This document shows positions 60,264 to 64,000 of a stretch of DNA of 64,000 nucleotides, in pieces; within the stretch, counting starts at the first letter, position 1; each line of letters begins with the position of its first letter. Origin of the DNA: Paenibacillus sp. XY044 (GTDB lineage: Bacteria > Bacillota > Bacilli > Paenibacillales > Paenibacillaceae); contig NZ_NQMO01000014.1 of the NCBI RefSeq assembly GCF_002257645.1, forward strand, positions 62,001 to 126,000, read 5' to 3'. The notes under the pieces are model-generated. The model did not search any database. It saw only the letters and a list, made by a program, of their open reading frames with translations, and was not told the DNA's origin. The position numbers were made by a program, and so were the translations under genes.

Positions 60264-60551
60264 ATGAGTATTACCAATCAAGACGTTCAGCATGTGGCCA
60301 AGCTGGCCCGGCTCAATTTCACGCCGGAGGAAGAGCAGATGCTGACCGAGCAGCTGAACGCCATTTTACAATATGCCGAGAAATTGAATGAACTCGATAC
60401 CGACGGAGTGGAGCCGACGACGCATGTGCTGCATCTCAGCAATATTATGCGCGAGGATGAAGCGAAAGATAGTCTGCCAATCGAGAAAGTTATGGCCAAC
60501 GCCCCTGAAGAGGAAGACGGACAATTCAAAGTGCCGGCTGTCTTGGATTAG
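60264..60551 (+). CDS. gatC: Asp-tRNA(Asn)/Glu-tRNA(Gln) amidotransferase subunit C
   Basis: A 95-residue protein with the GatC pattern: VQHVAKLARLNFTPEE at the start, FNYAEKLNELDT-type helix in the middle, and PTTHVLHLSNIMREDE near the end. It wraps around GatA and stabilises the GatA-GatB complex. AAGGAGG lies eight bases before the ATG. First gene of gatCAB. Confidence 0.93.
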   Translation: MSITNQDVQHVAKLARLNFTPEEEQMLTEQLNAILQYAEKLNELDTDGVEPTTHVLHLSNIMREDEAKDSLPIEKVMANAPEEEDGQFKVPAVLD

Positions 60552-60581
60552 CGGCGAATCATTGAAGGGAGGAGCATTCAC

Positions 60582-62039
60582 TTGAGCCTGTTTAACCATA
60601 CTTTGCAAGAATTACATAACAAGCTGCATGCCAAGGAGCTGTCCGTGCAGGAGCTTGTTGACCAGTCATTTCAGGTCATCGCCGAGCGGGACGAACGCAT
60701 CGGGGCTTTTTTGACGTTGAATGAGGAGGAGGCGCGGAATACGGCCCGCCGTCTCGACGACAAGCTGGCGTCCGGTCAGCCGCGCGGCCTGCTCTTCGGC
60801 CTGCCTGTCGGAATTAAGGATAATATCGTGACGGAAGGCTTGCGCACGACCTGCGCCAGCCAGTTCCTGTCGAATTTTAATCCGGTCTATGACGCAACCG
60901 TGACCCGCAAGCTGCGTGAGGCGGATGCGGTTACGCTGGGCAAGCTGAATATGGACGAGTTTGCCATGGGCGGCTCGAATGAAAATTCCAGCTTCCGTCC
61001 GGTCCGTAACCCTTGGGACCTGGACCGCGTGCCTGGCGGCTCCAGCGGCGGCTCGGCAGCGGCGGTGGCCGCCGGCGAAGCATACTTTACGCTGGGCTCG
61101 GACACCGGAGGATCGATCCGCCAGCCTGCATCCTACTGCGGCGTGGTCGGATTGAAGCCGACCTACGGCCTCGTTTCCCGCTTCGGCCTCGTGGCCTTCG
61201 CATCCTCGCTGGACCAGATCGGCCCGGTGACCAAGAACGTGGAGGACTCCGCTTACGTACTTCAGGCCATCGCCGGCCATGACCATATGGATTCGACATC
61301 GGCGAATGTCGATATTCCGGACTATCTGAGTGCGTTGACCGGAGATGTCCGCGGACTGCGCATCGCGGTGCCGAAGGAATATATGGGCGAAGGGATCGAC
61401 CCGGCCGTGAAGGAGAAAATTTTGGCCGCTTTGAAGGTGCTGGAAGGCCTCGGAGCCGTATGGGAGGAAGTGTCCTTGCCGCATACCGAATACGCGGTGG
61501 CGACGTATTATCTTCTGGCTTCGTCGGAGGCGTCTTCGAACCTCGCGCGTTTCGACGGCGTGCGCTACGGCGCCCGTGCCGACCATGCAGGCAGCTTGAT
61601 CGATTTGTACCACGAATCGAGAAGCAAGGGCTTCGGTCCGGAAGTCAAGCGCCGGATTATGCTCGGCACCTACGCATTGAGCTCGGGTTACTATGATGCC
61701 TACTACTTGAAAGCCCAGAAAGCCCGTACGCTCATTAAGCAGGACTTCGACAATGTCTTTGAGAATTACGACATCATTATCGGACCTACCGCACCGACGA
61801 CAGCGTTCAGGCTGGGGTCCCAGGTGGATGATCCACTGACGATGTATTTGAACGATATTTTGACCATTCCGGTCAGCCTCGCCGGTGTTCCTGCGATCAG
61901 CGTTCCGTGCGGGCTGGCGGACGGGCTGCCGGTCGGCCTGCAGATCATCGGCAAAGCCTTTGACGAATCCACGGTGCTGCGCGTCGCCCATGCATACGAG
62001 CAGAACACCGAACATCATAAGCTGCAGCCGAAGCTGTAA
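60582..62039 (+). CDS. gatA: amidotransferase subunit A (glutaminase)
   Basis: A 485-residue amidase-signature enzyme that releases ammonia from glutamine for the transamidation of Glu-tRNA(Gln) or Asp-tRNA(Asn). The catalytic triad falls exactly at the standard positions: K79 (VGIKDN), S154 (PGGSSGG) and S178 (DTGGSIRQP). The start is a TTG with GGGAGGAG nine bases upstream, 30 bases after gatC. Confidence 0.95.
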   Translation: MSLFNHTLQELHNKLHAKELSVQELVDQSFQVIAERDERIGAFLTLNEEEARNTARRLDDKLASGQPRGLLFGLPVGIKDNIVTEGLRTTCASQFLSNFNPVYDATVTRKLREADAVTLGKLNMDEFAMGGSNENSSFRPVRNPWDLDRVPGGSSGGSAAAVAAGEAYFTLGSDTGGSIRQPASYCGVVGLKPTYGLVSRFGLVAFASSLDQIGPVTKNVEDSAYVLQAIAGHDHMDSTSANVDIPDYLSALTGDVRGLRIAVPKEYMGEGIDPAVKEKILAALKVLEGLGAVWEEVSLPHTEYAVATYYLLASSEASSNLARFDGVRYGARADHAGSLIDLYHESRSKGFGPEVKRRIMLGTYALSSGYYDAYYLKAQKARTLIKQDFDNVFENYDIIIGPTAPTTAFRLGSQVDDPLTMYLNDILTIPVSLAGVPAISVPCGLADGLPVGLQIIGKAFDESTVLRVAHAYEQNTEHHKLQPKL

Positions 62040-62072
62040 TCTCAGGCGGGACCAGGAGGGAGCAAGAACAAT

Positions 62073-63512
62073 ATGTCATCAACCAAATACGAAACTGTCA
62101 TTGGACTGGAAGTCCATGTCGAACTGCACACCAATTCGAAAATTTTCTGCGGCTGCTCCACCGAATTCGGCGCGCCGCCGAACACGCATACATGCCCGAT
62201 CTGCCTCGGACATCCCGGCGTACTGCCCGTGCTGAACCGCCAGGCTGTCGATTATGCGATGAAAGCGGCCATGGCGCTGAACTGCACGATCGCCGATGTG
62301 AGCAAATTCGACCGTAAAAACTATTTCTATCCCGATTCGCCCAAGGCTTATCAAATTTCCCAGTACGACCAGCCGATCGGCGAGAATGGCTGGATCGATA
62401 TCGAAGTCGACGGCGAGACGAAACGCATCGGGATTACCCGTCTGCACCTGGAAGAAGATGCGGGCAAGCTGACACATGTCGACGGAGGATATGCGTCACT
62501 GGTCGACTTTAACCGCGTCGGAACGCCGCTTGTCGAAATCGTGTCCGAACCTGACATATCGTCGCCGGAAGAGGCGAAGGCCTACCTGGAGAAGCTCCGC
62601 GCAATCATGCAGTACTGCGAAGTTTCCGACGTGAAGATGGAGGAAGGCTCCATGCGCTGCGACGCGAATATCAGTATCCGTCCGGTGGGGCAAAAGGAAT
62701 TCGGCACCCGCGCCGAGCTGAAGAACATGAACTCCTTCCGCGGCGTTCAGCGGGGCCTGGAGTACGAAGAGTACCGCCAGGCGGAAATTTTGGACGACGG
62801 CGGCAAAGTTGTGCAGGAGACGCGCCGCTGGGACGAGGCGGCTGGCAAAACGCTGTCGATGCGCAGCAAGGAAGAAGCGCATGACTACCGCTATTTCCCG
62901 GATCCAGACCTCGTCAGACTTCATATCGACGAAGCCTGGAAGGAGCGCATCCGTGCAACGATTCCCGAGCTTCCGGATGCCCGGCAGGCGCGTTATTCTT
63001 CCGAATATGGCCTTCCGAGTTATGATGCGGGCGTCATTACGTCTTCGAAGCCGCTCGCGGACTTTTTCGAGGACAGCCTGAACTATACGAAGGACGCCAA
63101 AGCAGTATCCAACTGGATTATGGGCGACCTTCTCGGATACTTGAACAGTACCGGCCTGGAATTGCCGGCCCTCAAAATTACCGGCCGCGGGCTCGGCGAA
63201 ATGATCGGATTGATCGAGAAGGGCACGATCAGCAGCAAAATCGCCAAGACGGTATTCAAGGAAATGCTCGAATCTGGCAAGCTTCCTCAACAGATCGTCG
63301 AGGAGAAGGGGCTAGTGCAGATCAGCGACGAAGGTGCGATCAAAACGATCGTCGAACAGGTGGTCGCGGCGAATCCGCAATCCGTCGAGGACTTCAAGGC
63401 GGGCAAACAGAAAGCGATCGGCTTCCTGGTCGGCCAGGTCATGAAGGAGAGCAAGGGCAAAGCTAACCCTGCGCTTGTCAACAAGCTGCTGGCTGAAATA
63501 TTGAGCCAATAA
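62073..63512 (+). CDS. gatB: amidotransferase subunit B
   Basis: A 479-residue GatB protein. The N-terminal kinase-like domain has YETVIGLEVHVELHT and the metal/zinc-site region FCGCSTEFGAPPNTHTCPICLGHPG; GTRAELKNMNSFRGV is the tRNA-binding core; the C-terminal YqeY-like tail ends NPALVNKLLAEIL. It phosphorylates and amidates the mischarged tRNA using ammonia from GatA. It lies 33 bases after gatA; a terminator follows. Confidence 0.95.
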   Translation: MSSTKYETVIGLEVHVELHTNSKIFCGCSTEFGAPPNTHTCPICLGHPGVLPVLNRQAVDYAMKAAMALNCTIADVSKFDRKNYFYPDSPKAYQISQYDQPIGENGWIDIEVDGETKRIGITRLHLEEDAGKLTHVDGGYASLVDFNRVGTPLVEIVSEPDISSPEEAKAYLEKLRAIMQYCEVSDVKMEEGSMRCDANISIRPVGQKEFGTRAELKNMNSFRGVQRGLEYEEYRQAEILDDGGKVVQETRRWDEAAGKTLSMRSKEEAHDYRYFPDPDLVRLHIDEAWKERIRATIPELPDARQARYSSEYGLPSYDAGVITSSKPLADFFEDSLNYTKDAKAVSNWIMGDLLGYLNSTGLELPALKITGRGLGEMIGLIEKGTISSKIAKTVFKEMLESGKLPQQIVEEKGLVQISDEGAIKTIVEQVVAANPQSVEDFKAGKQKAIGFLVGQVMKESKGKANPALVNKLLAEILSQ

Positions 63513-63529
63513 AAGCTTGAGCTTCCTCT

Positions 63530-63560
63530 GGGGCTTGTCCGTGTGACAAGCCTCTTTTAT
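63530..63560 (+). terminator. intrinsic terminator of gatCAB
   Basis: GGGGCTTGTC pairs with GACAAGCCTC around CGTGT, followed by TTTTATTT. Confidence 0.8.
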
Positions 63561-63608
63561 TTAGCTTTGTATTTCATTTTCGCGCATGCGCTCGAGGTGA
63601 TACCGAAT

Positions 63609-64000
63609 ATGATAAACAGACTGTTTCTGGATGACGAGGACATGGTCGATCAGATCTGGCGCCTGCAGCATATGGCTTACCGGCTGGAGGCGGAACGGAT
63701 CGGGTTTCGCGACATTCCGCCGCTGATGGATACCCATGAAACGATTCGTCAGTGCAAAGAGGATTTTTACGGATGCTTAAATGAGGACGGGGAACTTATC
63801 GGTGCGGTAGCGACGGAGCAGGAAGCGCCGGATACGCTAACGATCAGCCGGATGATGGTTCATCCCGATCATTTCCGCAAGGGGATTGCGGGCAGCCTGA
63901 TCCAGCACGTGCTGGATCTTCATCCGGACGTCCCCTTATTCATCGTGTCCACGGGGACCAAGAACACGCCGGCCGTGGCCCTGTATACCAAGTACGGCTT
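63609..64000 (+). CDS. GNAT-family N-acetyltransferase (cut by window end)
   Basis: About 130 residues are visible before the window ends, with no stop. The GNAT core is clear: a beta strand GELIGAVATEQ, then SRMMVHPDHFRKGIAGSLIQHVL with the acetyl-CoA-binding pattern (H/R-x-x-G-I-A), and the later NTPAVALYTKYGF helix typical of motif B. The acceptor is unknown. GAGGTGA lies nine bases before the ATG. It lies downstream of the gatCAB terminator. Confidence 0.8.
   Translation, partial: MINRLFLDDEDMVDQIWRLQHMAYRLEAERIGFRDIPPLMDTHETIRQCKEDFYGCLNEDGELIGAVATEQEAPDTLTISRMMVHPDHFRKGIAGSLIQHVLDLHPDVPLFIVSTGTKNTPAVALYTKYG

Noticed and set aside
60666..62018. 450-codon open frame antisense to gatA
   Set aside because: gatA is unmistakable on the plus strand, with its catalytic triad at standard positions; the antisense frame has no domain features or start site.
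1..64000. CRISPR arrays, tRNA or rRNA genes, prophage or insertion sequences
   Set aside because: No regularly spaced repeats, cloverleaf-like elements, rRNA signatures, transposase or phage motifs were found by eye.

Overview
The window reads as a stretch of chromosome from a Gram-positive, endospore-forming firmicute, most likely Paenibacillus or a close relative. Support for this: strong AGGAGG-type ribosome binding sites with some TTG and GTG starts, TTGACA/TATAAT promoters, many U-tailed terminators, a lysine (L-box) riboswitch, gatCAB, a YyaC-type sporulation protein, DUF1128 and YtxG/YtxH/YflT-type stress proteins, and an LplABC-like lipoprotein sugar importer. Base composition is moderately GC-rich, with two clearly AT-rich orphan genes (about 10.6-11.1 kb and 37.5-38.0 kb). 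No rRNA, tRNA, CRISPR array, phage or insertion sequence was seen.

Layout. 0-8 kb: a small membrane gene pair; an O-acetylhomoserine sulfhydrylase behind a CymR-like dyad; a degenerate pyruvate phosphate dikinase-like protein; a P1B4 metal-efflux ATPase (PfeT/FrvA type) with Fur-type boxes and a structured leader; and a thioredoxin reductase-glutaredoxin pair whose promoter carries a perfect Fur-type box over its -10. 8-16 kb: KDPG/KHG aldolase, secreted transglutaminase, an orphan gene, a lysine permease with its lysine riboswitch, an Nfu_N/HEAT (CvfC-like) protein, metallo-beta-lactamase and OsmC enzymes. 16-26 kb: an ABC-F ATPase, secreted repeat, NlpC/P60 and SH3-like proteins, a GDSL hydrolase with a YpmS-like partner, then small stress genes with sigma-B-type promoters.

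26-35 kb is the regulatory core: REC-PP2C phosphatase (RsbY-like), a large membrane hybrid kinase with three receiver domains (RsbK-like), a CheR-type methyltransferase (RsbM-like), a second soluble hybrid kinase, then rsbV, rsbW and sigB. The likely logic is: kinases phosphorylate the RsbY receiver, active RsbY dephosphorylates RsbV, RsbV takes RsbW from SigB, and SigB reads GTTTCA-N14-GGTTAA promoters. Such promoters lie before rsbV and before at least four membrane/stress genes in this same window. This matches the RsbKY pathway known from the Bacillus cereus group, with an extra kinase.

35-46 kb: CorA transporter, DoxX/HxlR pair, and a carbohydrate locus (LacI regulator, binding lipoprotein, two permeases, divergent from a DUF4091 protein and a Gfo/Idh oxidoreductase) with two matching ATAAC-N2-GTTAT operators in the divergent region. 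46-54 kb: a block of small stress membrane proteins, asparaginase, pirin, DUF1128, YyaC, an alpha/beta hydrolase and a methyltransferase. 54-64 kb: a very GC-rich O-antigen-ligase-like protein, a DedA/thioredoxin-like/MBL operon, gatCAB with a clear promoter, and a GNAT gene cut by the window end.

A family of about 93-bp palindromic intergenic elements (three full copies, two diverged or collapsed) is scattered through the window. Functions are assigned from recognisable motifs only; no searches were run.
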